Part shown: positions 30,119 through 42,470 of the stretch, piece by piece
How the letters are laid out: every line of letters begins with the position of its first letter
Position numbering within the stretch: the first letter of the stretch is position 1
Origin: Amaurobius ferox
Lineage: Eukaryota > Arthropoda > Arachnida > Araneae > Amaurobiidae
Direction of reading: 5' to 3'
Assembly (NCBI GenBank): GCA_951213105.1
Contig: OX578152.1
Span: 72,615,180 to 72,679,179, forward strand
DNA: 64,000 bases
The notes under the pieces: model-generated
Databases searched by the model: none
Seen by the model: only the letters and a program-made list of their open reading frames with translations
Told to the model about the DNA's origin: nothing
Made by a program: the position numbers and the translations under genes

Positions 30119-31042
30119 TCTGATGTGGGTAACACATGACTTTCCTTATAAAATGCAATGAATTTACTACTTTTACAGTTTAAAAAAATGTTATTCTTAT
30201 AGTAGATACTTATATTCTTTCCAAGATATTGAATTTTCTTTAATTAGTCGTCATTTTCATTGATTTAGCATCATTTTTATTAATTTGGCAACAATTAAAA
30301 ATGTCGCCAAGTTGGCGACATTCCGTCAAATTCGTCGCCAAAATCTCGCCAAGCGTTATGGACGGAGAAATAAGCTATTCTTGCAGCAGATAAATGACTA
30401 TTGGCGTTCAAATATAATAGTAATAGTCAAAGTATCTTTTTTCATGAATGGAACGATCTAGATCCATGAGAATGATGTCACCCAATTTATCGCATGGTAT
30501 TACATATGAAAAGTGAACATGTTTCTCAATAGGAAATATTTTTCTTATTTCATATAACTTTTTGATAATTTTTTTTGAAAAATGTGCAATATCTCGAGAA
30601 CGGTTCATATTAGCGTTCTAAAATTTATGTCAATCATTTTTTAATAAAAAATTACATAAGAAATGTCTATTTGCGTAGCTTTATTAGCGGTTTTGGTTTT
30701 TTGACGATTTTTTCAAAATTTCATTAAAAAATTTAGGGGGGTTCTGAATATTCGATTGCGTATAAAAATAATAGGCTTCCAGTGTTTACGGATTGTGATT
30801 TTTGTACCAAATTTTGTTTGACTCGGTCCATTCGTTCGTCAGTTATCGTCTCCACAGACTCACTGACACACACACACACACACACACTTTCACACACACA
30901 CACACACACACACAGACATCACTTCAAAAATGTTTGATTCGTGATCAGGGATGCTTGAAACGTGCTCTCCTGTCGAAAACTCGAATTCGAATTTTCGACC
31001 CTGTCACAATACTTTCCTTATACATTATGCATATAAGGAAAC
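30119..31042 (+). repeat. Family A hairpin-rich repeat, near full length
   Basis: Begins TCTGATGTGGGTAACACATG after an A run and continues with ACTTTCCTTATA. Inside are GTCGCCAAGTTGGCGAC (perfect 8-bp arms), two CA tracts (near 30866-30914), the palindrome around 'cgaaaactcgaattcg', and a terminal hairpin in which CTTTCCTTATACAT faces the following ATAAGGAAA. Open frames inside reflect the CA tract. It is inverted relative to the copy at 31549. Confidence 0.85.
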
Positions 31043-31294
31043 TAATTATATCTAGTTCTAGATTTTTTAATAAAAAAGTCGGATATAAAGTTTCGTGAAA
31101 ATCCATGAATATTTGTAACCGCTATTCTGTACACAAGAAATCGACGACACACATACAGACAGACGGATATTGGTCTAAAAATAGTCAAAACGTGTAAAGC
31201 AGGTCGCAAAACATATATTGGCATCAAAATCTCGCGAAAATTGTCATGAAAACAATACTTTCTCTAAACTATATTACATTGTATGAGAAAGTTG
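31043..31294 (+). repeat. Family C repeat, 3' part
   Basis: Lines 'ctagttctagattttttaat', 'atataaagtttcgtga', 'acatatattggcatcaaaat' and a terminal hairpin-like 'actttctc...gagaaagt' closely match 56880-57140. It abuts the family A end with no spacer. Confidence 0.75.
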
Positions 31295-31548
31295 AAATAG
31301 TGAATACATATATGTTGCTCGTTTTAGATTCAGGTGAAACATCGCTCTTTTCGCATATTGTGAATGAATAGAGGTTAAAGTATGTTGTGTGTAATGATGA
31401 TGCAAGATACCAAAAAAAATGTTTCGCTATTTTTCAGGAGTCTGTTTTTTTTCTATTAGAAAATTATACAGTTTTGATAAATTAATAGAATTCAGTTTAT
31501 TTCGTCCGAATTGAATCACAAACGACGAAATTATTGACCACTAAATAT

Positions 31549-32489
31549 TACTTTCCTTATATACATAAAGTGGTCGAAAATTCGAATTCGAGTTTTCGAC
31601 GGGAGAGCACATTTCAAGCATCCCTGATCACGAATCTAACATTTTTGAAGTAATGTCTGTGTGTGTGTGTGTGTGTGAAAGTATGTGTATGTGTGTGTGT
31701 GTCAGTGAGCCTGTGGAGACGATAACTGACGAACGAATGGACAGATCCGAACGAAATTTGGTACAAAAATCACAATCCGTAAACACAGAAAGCCTATTGT
31801 TTTCATACGCAATCTAATATTCAGAACCCCCCTAAATTTTCGAGTGAAATTTTGAAAAAATCGTCAAAAATCAAAACCGCTAATAAAGTTACGCAAATAG
31901 ACATTTCTTATGTAATTTTTCATTAGAAAACGATTGACATAAATTTTAGAACGCTATCATGAACCGTTCTCGAGATATTGCACATTTTTCAAAAAAATTA
32001 TCAAAAAGTCATATAAAATAAAAAATAAAAATATTTCCAATTGAGAAACATGTTCACTTTTCATATGTAACACCATGCGATAAATTGGGTGACATCATTC
32101 TCGTAGATCTAGCTTGTTCCATTCATGAAGAAGAGATACATTGAGAAATACTTTTGTATTTGAACGCCAATAGTCATTTATCTGCTGTAAGAATAACTTA
32201 TTTCTGCGTCCAAAACGCTTGGCGAGATTTTGGCGACGAATTTGGTGGAATGTTGCCAACTTGGCGACTTTTTTAAATGCTGCTAAATTAGCGAGAAACT
32301 CGCCAAATAGATAAAAATGACGCTAAATCAATGACGACTCATAGATGATGACGACATGGAAAATGACGACTCATTGACGAAAATTCAATATCTTGGAAAT
32401 AATATAAATAACTACCATAAAAATAATTTTTTTTTATATAAAACTAGTAAAGTCATTGCATTATAAAGTCATGTACCGCCCACATCAGA
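31549..32489 (-). repeat. Family A hairpin-rich repeat, full length
   Basis: Reverse copy with hairpin end at 31549 and the 'cacatcaga' end at 32489. It contains a TG tract (31655-31700) and the TTGGCGAC motifs. A ~40-bp local duplication ('aatgacgactcat') lies near 32325-32370. Confidence 0.85.
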
Positions 32490-32775
32490 TTTTTTTTGCA
32501 TATGTTTGAAGTAACTTATAACTCCACCAGGCGATCATATGGTATGCACAAGCGATAAGCGCACACTGACGTACAGCGTATATATTGATGCACAGTTCTA
32601 AAATTTAATTTTTTTTTACCAGAATTATTTTATAATACAGCATATAGTGCAGATATAATAAGAAGAGAAATTACATATTGATTCTGTATTGAGTTCGACA
32701 GGTATTTTAACTCGTATCACGTTAGCAATCGAAATGAATGATGCTGAGCTTATATACCCTCAGTTTATTAGTTCG

Positions 32776-33058
32776 ACCCAGACAGTCCGACCTATCCGAA
32801 GGTGTAAGGTTTCTGCTTTGGACGGCAGGGCCAGTGCTACCCAATTTAGAGGAGGGCCCACTGCGGGTGGCATCCACAGGGACCTTACTCTCCTTCTCCT
32901 ACCACCAAACTCTTGGAAGGACTTACGGATACCCATATATATAACATGCTCGTTATATATATGGATATAACAGAAACAGTTTAGGCAGAGCCGGAAATCG
33001 AACTCGGGTAGTACGAGTACAATCCCCGCGCGCTAACCACTGGGCTGTCCCACCTAAC
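32776..33058 (-). mobile_element. SINE family B copy
   Basis: In reverse, a tRNA-like head ('cagtggttagcgcgcgggga', B box 'gttcgatttcc') is followed by 'gtccttccaagagtttggtg', 'gtggatgccacccgcagtgg' and 'tttaggccggactg'-type lines. The TA-rich stretch 32935-32965 interrupts it with a small palindrome. Confidence 0.75.
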
Positions 33059-33059
33059 G

Positions 33060-33690
33060 ACCCTCAGTATCGAAAAAAATTATTTTGCATCGATATACTA
33101 TATTGATACTTTCCCATTCGATATACTATATCGACACAAAATAACTTTTTGGAAAAATATCGATACTTCAAAGTATCCATATGGACCATTTGCACGTTTC
33201 CTTTGACCGAGTTCTTAGCCAATCTGCAAAATTAGAGACATTTCTAGAACGTCACCAAGTGGGCGATAACATTCGTCGCCAAGGTCAAGCAACACAGATC
33301 TTCAAATTTATAACATTATTTTCTGTTACGTATTCGCTACAATATGATGTCCCTTCCGTTACACACTTCCTTTTCATCCTGTCACATTTCTTTCGTCATT
33401 TAATCCGTGCAACCGCGTCCTCAGATGTTTCACTTCAAAAATCTGATGTGATCGATATATGACTTTTTCCGATTAACACGTTTCAATTTTGTGGGGAAAT
33501 AATACAAATCAAGGCGTTCTTATTGTTAGATCTCATTAAAAATCAATAGGCTAATAGTTTTGCATTTTACTTATTTTTTCTTATTTGCTCCTTAAGTTCA
33601 TATTTCCTTTATATTTTTTCTCGCTTTACTTTCTTTCGTCACACTAGATGGCGCTACTACTACGTTTAGCCAGTTTCTATTTGACCGGCT
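33060..33690. other. Stretch without recognised gene; short inverted lines
   Basis: 'tatcgata' and 'atcgatatactatat' motifs cluster at 33065-33180. The frame at 33181 has no recognisable family. A terminal line 'aaaatctgatgtgatcg' near 33440 resembles the family A/B TC end but nothing else of those families follows. Confidence 0.45.
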
Positions 33691-33721
33691 CATTTGGGTG
33701 TTCTGGTCCAGACTTGTTGCA

Positions 33722-33751
33722 CTGAAGAAAGAAATCCAATGATTTCTGAAA
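33722..33751 (+). ncRNA. Hammerhead-ribozyme-like core upstream of Penelope-like RT
   Basis: CTGAAGA (33722-33728), one A, a perfect 7-bp stem AGAAATC/GATTTCT (33730-33736 with 33741-33747, loop CAAT), then GAAA (33748-33751). It lies about 400 bp upstream of Penelope-like coding, where such ribozymes are known in the family. A standard cleavage triplet and stem I could not be assigned by eye. Confidence 0.45.
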
Positions 33752-34099
33752 AATACGGATTGTTACTTATATTATTATTATTATTTTTGATTTTCATTTT
33801 AAATTGCTATCCAGTTTATTATTATTACTTCCACCTATTAAAATAAATATACCAAATTGCATGTAATTTACTTACTTATTTTGAAAAATACCTTGCTGTG
33901 TCTGGAGGAAGTAAACATTTTAATATATTGAGAAAGAAGCGTGATAACTTCTAAACAATGGCGTCCGTTTATTTTTTGTCAAATACAACTACAGAGATAA
34001 TTGATCATAAGATGGTAGTGTATGTATTTAATTTCTTTTTTCAATTTCTCTTAAAATCAAAATCGCTCATCATCTCCAGAACGAGTAGGTTATCATTAT

Positions 34100-35240
34100 G
34101 TTTATTTCCTGATTCCAAATAAGGAATTTATAAATTTGAATGATTTTGAGTATTATTACAAAAAGTATTATACTTGTCAAACGGGATGTAAACTGGATAT
34201 AAAGAATCTAAGGTTATTGCAAGAACAATATATAATAACACCGATAAAGTACCTGGTAATCATGCATTTTGTTGCGAATACCTTTATATAAAAACCCTTA
34301 TATCAAATTATAAAAATCAAGCTTTATACAGCATGATAACCATGACACACCAAGTGATCAATAACAGAATCAAAGCCTTATATCTTAAGGCAGGAATTAA
34401 GTACACAGAAAGAATAAAATACCCTTACTTAATAAATATACCCAAGCTTCATGAAACTCCAAAAAGCTTCAGACCAGATCTTATATTGTTGGGAACAGCT
34501 ACGAGGTCATAGAGATCTTGAGGAATCATCAAACAAAATTATTTTTCAGAACCTATGATTTTCAAGAGCTATTTAACAATATTGAACTCAAGGTATTATA
34601 CCGAATACTGAACGTGTTGTACGGGGAATTTGAAATGCAAAAATATATAGATATCAACAAATATCGATCTCTGATTAAGATAGTTATAGAAGAAAACTAC
34701 CTATATAGCGGTCTGAATTTCTATAAACAAATCAAGGGCATACCCATGGGTGGGGGATGCTTGTCAATTTTAGCAGACATCTATCTTGATCATTTTGAAA
34801 AAATGTCCCATATTGACAATGAAATAATTTACATACGTTACGTTGATGATTTGTTAATAGGTTATGAAAACGAAAGTTTTTAAATGAATTTTGAATTTTA
34901 TCACTCCAATTTAATATTGGAAGAAAATCCACCAACCCACAATAATGTCGTAAATTTTCTAGATCTCAGTATTGATTTCAGCCATAATAAATTGTCATTC
35001 TATATATATGATAAAAGAATAACTTATAATATTCCTACAACAGGAATCATACATTTGACATCTAATTTACACTTGAATATATTTAGGAATGTATTTATTG
35101 GTGGTCCAGCGAGAACAAAAAGAATTGTAAGCAGTAACGTCACCAGATTGGAAAGTGACAGAAAATTCTTATAACAGGCATTCAGGCAAAGATATCCCAT
35201 GCAATTTATGATCCATTACATCAAAAATTACTACGGAAAA
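34100..35240 (+). pseudogene. Penelope-like element reverse transcriptase relic 1
   Basis: Would reverse-transcribe its own RNA. The best frames are 34518-34883 and, past an in-frame TAA, 34884-35174. Upstream in the same strand lies the fragment YPYLINIPKLHETPKSFRP (near 34430). Recognisable in order are the F(R)TYDFQELFNNI line around motif A, KGIPMGGGCLSILADIYL, the catalytic YVDD (near 34840), and the NVVNFLDLSIDF line. These are Penelope-type and not LINE-type signatures. Stops and frame breaks upstream, the internal TAA and no GIY-YIG endonuclease downstream mark it as dead. The downstream stretch 35240-35650 holds no recognised coding. Confidence 0.75.
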
Positions 35241-35720
35241 AATGAAAAATATGGGTTAAGATTGTGTGAATATTTGAGGTCATTATGAACATTGATTATA
35301 CGTCTTTGAGAGTAATGACATCACAAACATCTAAACTGCTGAATATGATTATTTTGATGTTATAAAGAGGAAGCATAAGCATGAACTTAGCTGTCTCTGA
35401 GACTTGGACCAATACTGTTTAATATCACTTTCCTTTATAAAAGGTCTTGTGATAATTTTGATTATCACTCCGGTGGTTGGTTACAGTCAGTGCTGGCGTC
35501 CAGGAGTGCATGCCGCGGCATTAAAGACATGCATGTCGATAACTGGGGAGTAAGGTCACTACCCCTTACCTCCATTGTGTAAGCACTTTACGTTGCCTTC
35601 CTTCTTCATTTTTATTTTTGCATATTAACCCTTTATATATTTTTAGTGTTTTATGCTGCTGTGCGCAAGTACACTAAAATTCATTTCAATAATTTTCTTT
35701 AGAAATCTATCTTTTATATT

Positions 35721-36079
<359 letters not shown>

Positions 36080-36248
36080 TATATATAAATTAAAATAACA
36101 AATACAAAAGTGCAGGAGTGTGAATCAGTAATCACAGTATCAAACCGCGGGCAATATAAAAGCGTGTAGTGAATAGCAAAAAGCAACGAGGAAGGACCGG
36201 AAAAGCAGAGCACGGAGAGGCCAGGACAAGGAAAATATATTAAAGAAT

Positions 36249-36298
36249 AGTATATCTGTCAGAAACGTCTTCAGGGGCATATTCTAGACAGATATACT
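36249..36298. repeat. 12-bp perfect inverted repeat with structured loop
   Basis: AGTATATCTGTC (36249-36260) faces GACAGATATACT (36287-36298) across a 26-nt loop. Read in reverse, the loop contains CCCCTGAAGACGTTTC, similar to the CTGAAGA core at the other Penelope ends. Confidence 0.85.
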
Positions 36299-36811
36299 AA
36301 AATCCGCTGTTTCTATGATTGCATAAAAACACGTGTTGAAAAATTTTATGCAATCTGTGCCCAACAACGGAATAACGAGAATATCAGAAAAAAACCCAAA
36401 TAGGATAAAATTCAACTATAAAACATAAAATACCACATAAACATGAAATATAAAAAATACCACATAAGCATGAAAAAGATAGCGTACAAACATGCAAAAA
36501 AGAGCAACTCATAAGTCGAAAGGTCGCCAGCGTGAATAATCTTCAAACGGGTCCACCACATGCTACAGCCTGAACGCTCACCTCGCATAATACCGCGTGG
36601 ATATAAACCAGACCAGAGGAAGTGGAAGAAGCAGTACATACTTTCGGTGAGATAAGCCCAAGAGTTCAGAAACTGACCGAGAAGTGACCACGATTATCGA
36701 AATCATTTAAAGTATGGATAACACTGTTTATTGGAGCCGTAGTCTGTTTTTTGTTTTATTTGCTTTTTAGACATCCGCCTTAACGGTTTTATGAGTGTTT
36801 TAAACTTTTTT

Positions 36812-36930
36812 CTTTACCCGCCGAGGCGGAGTTGTTTTAAAAAAAAATTTTACGTTCTTAGTGTAATCGAAATTACTGTTTCTTAATATTTTTGCATTTT
36901 TATTTTTGCCCGCCGGGGCGGTGTTTATTT
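36812..36930. repeat. Two GC-rich hairpins in AT-rich DNA
   Basis: 'cccgccgaggcgga' near 36819 and 'gcccgccggggcggtg' near 36908 each fold as CCGCC/GGCGG. They are about 90 bp apart inside the Penelope relic 2 noncoding region and are each followed by a T/A-rich stretch. Confidence 0.7.
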
Positions 36931-37844
36931 TATGGTGTTTCCACTACTATAGAATACCGTACTTATACTGCGATCTACAAATGAGGTGGGAAAATTGTAC
37001 ATATAGCAAATATTTTTGAGACGATTAATATGTGACGTATATCAATGACGTATATCAATGTTAATATGTGACGTATACAACGTATATCAATGGTGATGTC
37101 AAGATAATTTACAGATTTGGAAGGGTGGGATTCATTCGGTATTAATGCAAGATTGGATGGATATATATTAAGTGTGGGTAAAGAATCATGTGCAGTATGA
37201 AAACAAAGAAAAACATCATCAATGTATCGAAAAATAAAAACGTTACGAGTGAACAGAGTGGATTGTCTTTCGTAAAAGTAAAGATAAATATTGGCGAGCA
37301 TAGAGCTACTAGTGGATCCTTGCGGTACTCCAATCGTTTGGAGGTATACAGCATTGCCATGTACACAAGATAGTTATGAAAAAGCACAAAATGCAATACA
37401 TTATTAAAGGTAGACGAGTCATATTTGGTAAGAGTATTTAATTTGAATTGATCGAAGAGTTGTTTAATGACAGAAAATAAATCTTTGAAGATGATGTTAT
37501 TAAAAAGATCTTTAAAATCTAATGTTTGGATTGAGTCAATGGCAGTAAAGGATTTCAGTTTTTGAATAAGTTCATAGCTGTTTCGGATAATGCAATGTGG
37601 CTCTTTGGAAATAGCATGAAATAGAATGTTTAAGACTTTGAGAATTTTTTTATTAGCTTTTGTTGCGTAAGAGTTGTGTCCACTGGTAACTGTTCTAAAT
37701 TTTACTGGGTCCTTGTGAAATTTTGGTATGATTACTAAATATGGAATGTTTAAATTTTGATGAGTATCAAAAAATTGTTTGTACTTGGAAATAAGTTTGC
37801 ATTTTAAATCATGTATGGTTGTTTTTTGCAATTTGAAGGTATTA

Positions 37845-37845
<1 letters not shown>

Positions 37846-37888
<43 letters not shown>
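37846..37888. repeat. TA microsatellite
   Basis: Simple (TA)n followed by a short CA tract that opens the family B tail. Confidence 0.95.
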
Positions 37889-37892
<4 letters not shown>

Positions 37893-37894
37893 CA

Positions 37895-38030
37895 CACACA
37901 CAGATGTCATGCTACAAATAGTTTTTCTGGTTCTAGGGTGTTCGATATGTGTAAATCCGTTGCAAATTCGAGTTGCGATTTTCGACACGATTTCAATACT
38001 TTTCCTATACATTACCATACGCATGGAAAT
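37895..38030 (+). repeat. Family B 3' end fragment
   Basis: Shows 'agatgtcatgctacaaatag', 'gtgtaaatccgttgcaaatt', 'cgagttgcgattttcgacac' and the hairpin start 'tacttttcctatacattacc', matching the tail of the 16673 copy. Confidence 0.75.
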
Positions 38031-41000
38031 TATAAAATAAGCAAACAAAATCAAAGCTTTTATAAATCAAACTGTACCTCTTTATTTTTCAAATAAAACA
38101 TCATTCTATGAACATTTGCGCACTCAAAATGCTTTTACATTTTATTCCAGTGAAAACAACAATTCATCTACCGTAATTTATATGTATCTTAAAAAAATAT
38201 GCTTTGAAAACATATCCATTTCATTGTTATATGATTCACGGCAAGGTATTTCTGTTCATTTCCATAAAATGTAGAAGAAACAAGAAAGATCATTCATGCA
38301 CAAAGCATTGATTATGAAACACTCTTCAACTTCAATGCAATTTCATTTAAACATCTCTAAAATACTATACATTCCTCGGTAATATTTTAAAAATTATCAC
38401 AATACTACATTAATTTATTATATTGGAAAACTTAAGAATGAAGTTCATCGAAAAATATTTGAAAACTGCATCAAAAACAAATGAAATGTATTCAAATGAT
38501 GCCATCGAAATATAACACGCCTGGCTCTCTCTATAAAAGCAGCATTTCATTCAAAAACATTTTTCCATTCATTACAATCATCACAATACTATAATAATTT
38601 ATTTTATTTAAAAATTTAAGACCATAGAGGAACAAGTAATTAAACTCCATGCTTAAAACTTCATCGAAAAAAATCGTCCTTCTCTCTGTAAAATCAATGA
38701 ATATTTCATTCATATCAGCTACGCAGACTCCATAGCTAAATAATTTTGCGTTAAAGAAATGCAGCAATTTTACTACAACTCATTCTACATATTTTGCTGT
38801 TTACAATTTCCATAAGTGAAAAATAGGCTTCGTGGTAGAAATAATCAAATTTGGATGATAATTTAAACTCCAATATATTGTAATTGCGTTGTTTCAGTAT
38901 GTAGATGCACAGAGTTTAAGCAAAAATAAAACGGTTTTAGGACGGATGCGACACTACATATGACTTAAAAAGAACTTTAAAAATCACGATTTTGAGACAA
39001 GATGGATGCCATATTTCATTTTGAAGTGGGTCACGTGATCTTTTCATATAATGGTCACGTGATCGCTTTATGTAAGAGGTGTAATTATTATTTTAATTTT
39101 TATTTAAAAAACTACTGAATATATTTTGCTGAATTTTTTTTTGCATATTTTACGGAACAATTTGAATATTACCTAAAATTTTCGAGCAATTTGTGAATTT
39201 TAAATCCGCTTCAAAAATGTTTGAAAAATTAGATCCCATAGGGTTCAATGTATTTAATTTTTTCAATCCGGATTCAATCCAAAACTAATTGGGTGATATT
39301 ATTCATTTATATTCCCATAGATTCCACAGACCGTCTGAACAACATACTAAAATATCATTTTGATTAAGTGATTTTTACGGCAGTTATCGTGCTAACATAC
39401 AGACAGACAGACAGGCAGAATGAACAATTTGTCATAAACATTTTTCAACTTTGTTGTAAAGTGTTAAAAATAAAAGCAAGGAACGTTAAAGCTTTCACAA
39501 ATCAAACTGCACCACACTATTTTTCAAATAAAACAGCCATCCACGAAAATTGGTGCAGTTAAAATGCTTTCATAACTTATCCCAGTGAAAAAACAATTCA
39601 TCTACCTTAATTTATATGTAATTTCAGAAAACCAAGCTTTTGAAAGCATACTCATTTCATTCTTATATCAGCCCACGCAGGGTATTTCTGCCAGTTCTAT
39701 AAAACACAGAAGAAAACTAAGCAAACAAAGCCAAAGCTTTCATATATCAAACTGCTCCACTTTATTTTTCAAATATAACAACATGCTATGAAAATTGGCG
39801 CAGTTAAAATGATTTTTAACACTTTACAACAAAGTTGAAAAGTGTTTATGACTGTTCATTCCGTCTGTCTGTCTGTCCGATAGTACGATAACTGCCGTAA
39901 AAATGACTTAATCAAAATGAAATTTTAGTATGCTGTTCAGAGGGTCTGTAGGACATATGGGAATATAAATGAATAATATTACCCAATTAGTTTTGGAGTG
40001 AACCTGAGTTGAAAAAATAAAGTACGTTGAACCCTATGGGACCTAATTCTTCAAACATTTTTTAAGCGGATTCAAAATTCACAAATTGCTTCGAAAATTT
40101 TAGGTAATATTTAAATTACTCCATAAAATATATAAAAAAAATTCAGCAAAATACATTCAGTAGTTTTTTAAATAAAAAATTAAAATAATAATTACACCTC
40201 TTATATGAATGCGATCACGTGACCATGATATGAAAAGATCACGTGACCCACTTCAAAATGAAATATGGCATCCATCTTGTCTCAAAATCAGGATTTTTAA
40301 AGTTATTTATAATTCATATTAAGTGTTGTACCCGTCTTAAAACCGCTTTAGTTTTGCTTAAATTCTGTGCATCTACATACTAAACAACGCAATTACAATA
40401 TATTTGAGTTTAAATGATCATCCAAATTTAATTATTTCTACAACGAAACCTGTTTTTCACTTATGCAAAATGTAAACAGCAAAATATGTAGAATGAATTG
40501 TATAAGAATTGCTACATTTCTTTAACGCAAAATTATTTAACTCATAGAGCCTGCATAGCTGATATGAATGAAATATTCATTGATTTTACAGAGATAAGAA
40601 AGATTTTTTTCCATGAAATTTTAAGCATGGAGTTTAATTACTTGTAGCTCCATGGTCTTAAGTTTTTAAATAAAAAAATCTGATGTGGGCAACACATGAC
40701 TTTCCTTATATAATGTAATGCATTTACTACTTTTACAGAAAAAAAAATTGGTTTTACTTATAGTAGATACTAATATTCTTTCCAAGATATTGAATTTTCG
40801 ACAATTAATTGTCATTGTCATTGATCCATTTGGCTAGATTTTCGTTAATTTGGCAACATTTCATAAAGTTGCCAAGTTGGCGACATTTTGCCAAATTTGG
40901 CGCCAAAATATCCCCAAGTGTTATGGGAGAAGAAATAATTTATTCTTACAGCAGATAAATGACTATCGGCGTTCAAATACAAAAGTATTACTCAAAGTAT

Positions 41001-41427
41001 CTTTTTTCATGAATGGAACGAGCTAGATCCACGAGAATGATGTCACCCAATTGATCGCATGGTATTACATATGAAAAGTGAACATGTTTCTCAATAGGAA
41101 ATATTTTTTTTTCATTTTATATGACTTCTCAATAATTTTTTTGGAAAAATGTGCAATATCTCGAGAACGGCTCAAGTTAGCGTTCTAAAATTCATGTCAA
41201 TCGTTTTCTAATGAAAAATTACATAAGAAATGTCTATTTGTGTATTCTTAGTGGTTTTGATTTTTTGACGATTTTTTCAAAATTTCATTCGAAAATTTAT
41301 GGGGTTCTGAATATTCAATTGCGTATAAAAACAATAGGCTTCCAGTGTTTATAGATTGTGATTTTTGTACCAATTTTGGTTCGAATCGGTCCATTCGTTC
41401 GTCAGTTATCGTCTCCACAGACCCACT

Positions 41428-41464
<37 letters not shown>

Positions 41465-42470
41465 TTTCACACACACACACACACACACAGACATCACTTC
41501 AAAAATGTTTGATTCGTGATTAGGGATGCTTGAAACGTGCTCTCCCGTCGAAAACTCGAATTCGAATTTTCGACCCCTTCACAATACTTTCCTTATACAT
41601 TATGTATATAAGGAAAGTAAAAATTTCATTTTCATACTCACTGAAGGAGGGGTTATAAATTATAAGTAATAAATTATTTTAAGGGGGAAGGAGGGGTTAT
41701 AAGTAATAAATTATTTTAGTATTGTGATGAATGAAATGAATGGGAAAATGTAATAAATGAAATACTGCTTTTATAGAGAGAGCCAGGCGTGTTATTTTCC
41801 TATGACGTCATTTGAATGAATGTCAGTTGTTTTCGATGAAGTTTTCAAATATAATAAATTATTGTAGTATTATGATAATTTTAAAAATATTACCGAGAAA
41901 TGTATCGCATTTTAGAGATGTTTAAACCAGGCAATTTATATTTCAATGCCGTCATTTGAATGAAGTTCATTTTTTTCGATGAAGGTTTAAGTTGTCAAAT
42001 ATAATAAATTAATGTAGTATTGTGATAAGTTTTAAAATATTACCGAGGAATGTATTGCATTTTAGAGATATTTAAATAAAATTGCATGGAAGTTGGAAAG
42101 TGTTTCATAATCAATGCTTTAAACATGATTGATCTTTCTTGTTTATTTTATTCCAGTGAAAAACTATTCATCTACCGTAATTTATATGTAGCTTCGGAAA
42201 AACAAGCACTTAACATACTCATTTCATTCTTATATCAGCCAACGCAGGGTATTTCTGCCAGTTCTATAAAACGTATTAGAAAAAAAAATACAAACAAAGC
42301 CAAAACTTTCATAAATGAAACTGTACCACTCTGTTTTCCAGATAAAACATCATTCTATGAAAATTGACGCAGTTAAAAGGCTTTTATATTTTATTCCAGT
42401 GAAAAAACAATTCATCTACAGTAATTTATATGCAGCTCCAGCAAAACAAGCTGTAGAAAACATATCCATT
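38030..42470. repeat. Large family D palindrome (inverted repeat, ~1.2-kb arms)
   Basis: The left arm (about 38270-39470) and right arm (about 39822-42130) are reverse complements with substitutions. Examples: 'ctctctctataaaagcagca' at 38525 against 'tgcttttatagagagag' at 41769, and 'ggcagttatcgtgctaac' at 39378 against 'gtacgataactgccgt' at 39881. A family A copy (40679-41619) splits the right arm, and one ~150-bp piece of that arm is duplicated (41800-42080). A ~200-bp direct repeat with 'ttccagtgaaaaaacaattc' and 'catctaccgtaatttatatg' recurs at 38040, 39488, 39720, 42150 and 42297. Confidence 0.8.
40679..41619 (+). repeat. Family A hairpin-rich repeat, full length, nested in palindrome
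   Basis: TC end at 40679 after an A run; terminal hairpin CTTTCCTTATACAT...ATATAAGGAAAG closes at 41619. CA tracts lie at 41430-41490. It interrupts the family D arm, so it inserted after the palindrome formed. Confidence 0.9.

Larger units (their letters stand above)
36100..37831 (-). pseudogene. Penelope-like element reverse transcriptase relic 2 with 3' region
   Basis: In reverse, 37831-37142 encodes IPYLVIIPKFHKDPVKFRTVTSG (early reverse transcriptase) and SIQTLDFKDLFNNI (motif A). A frame change near 37300 leads to 37301-36975 with MLANIYLYFY and the catalytic RYIDD. Downstream (36970-36100) is noncoding or poorly coding and includes hairpin structures at 36249-36298 and two GC-rich hairpins. 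The 5' end is missing, replaced by a TA microsatellite at 37846. No GIY-YIG motif was found. It differs from relic 1 in sequence, so the two represent separate lineages. Confidence 0.75.
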
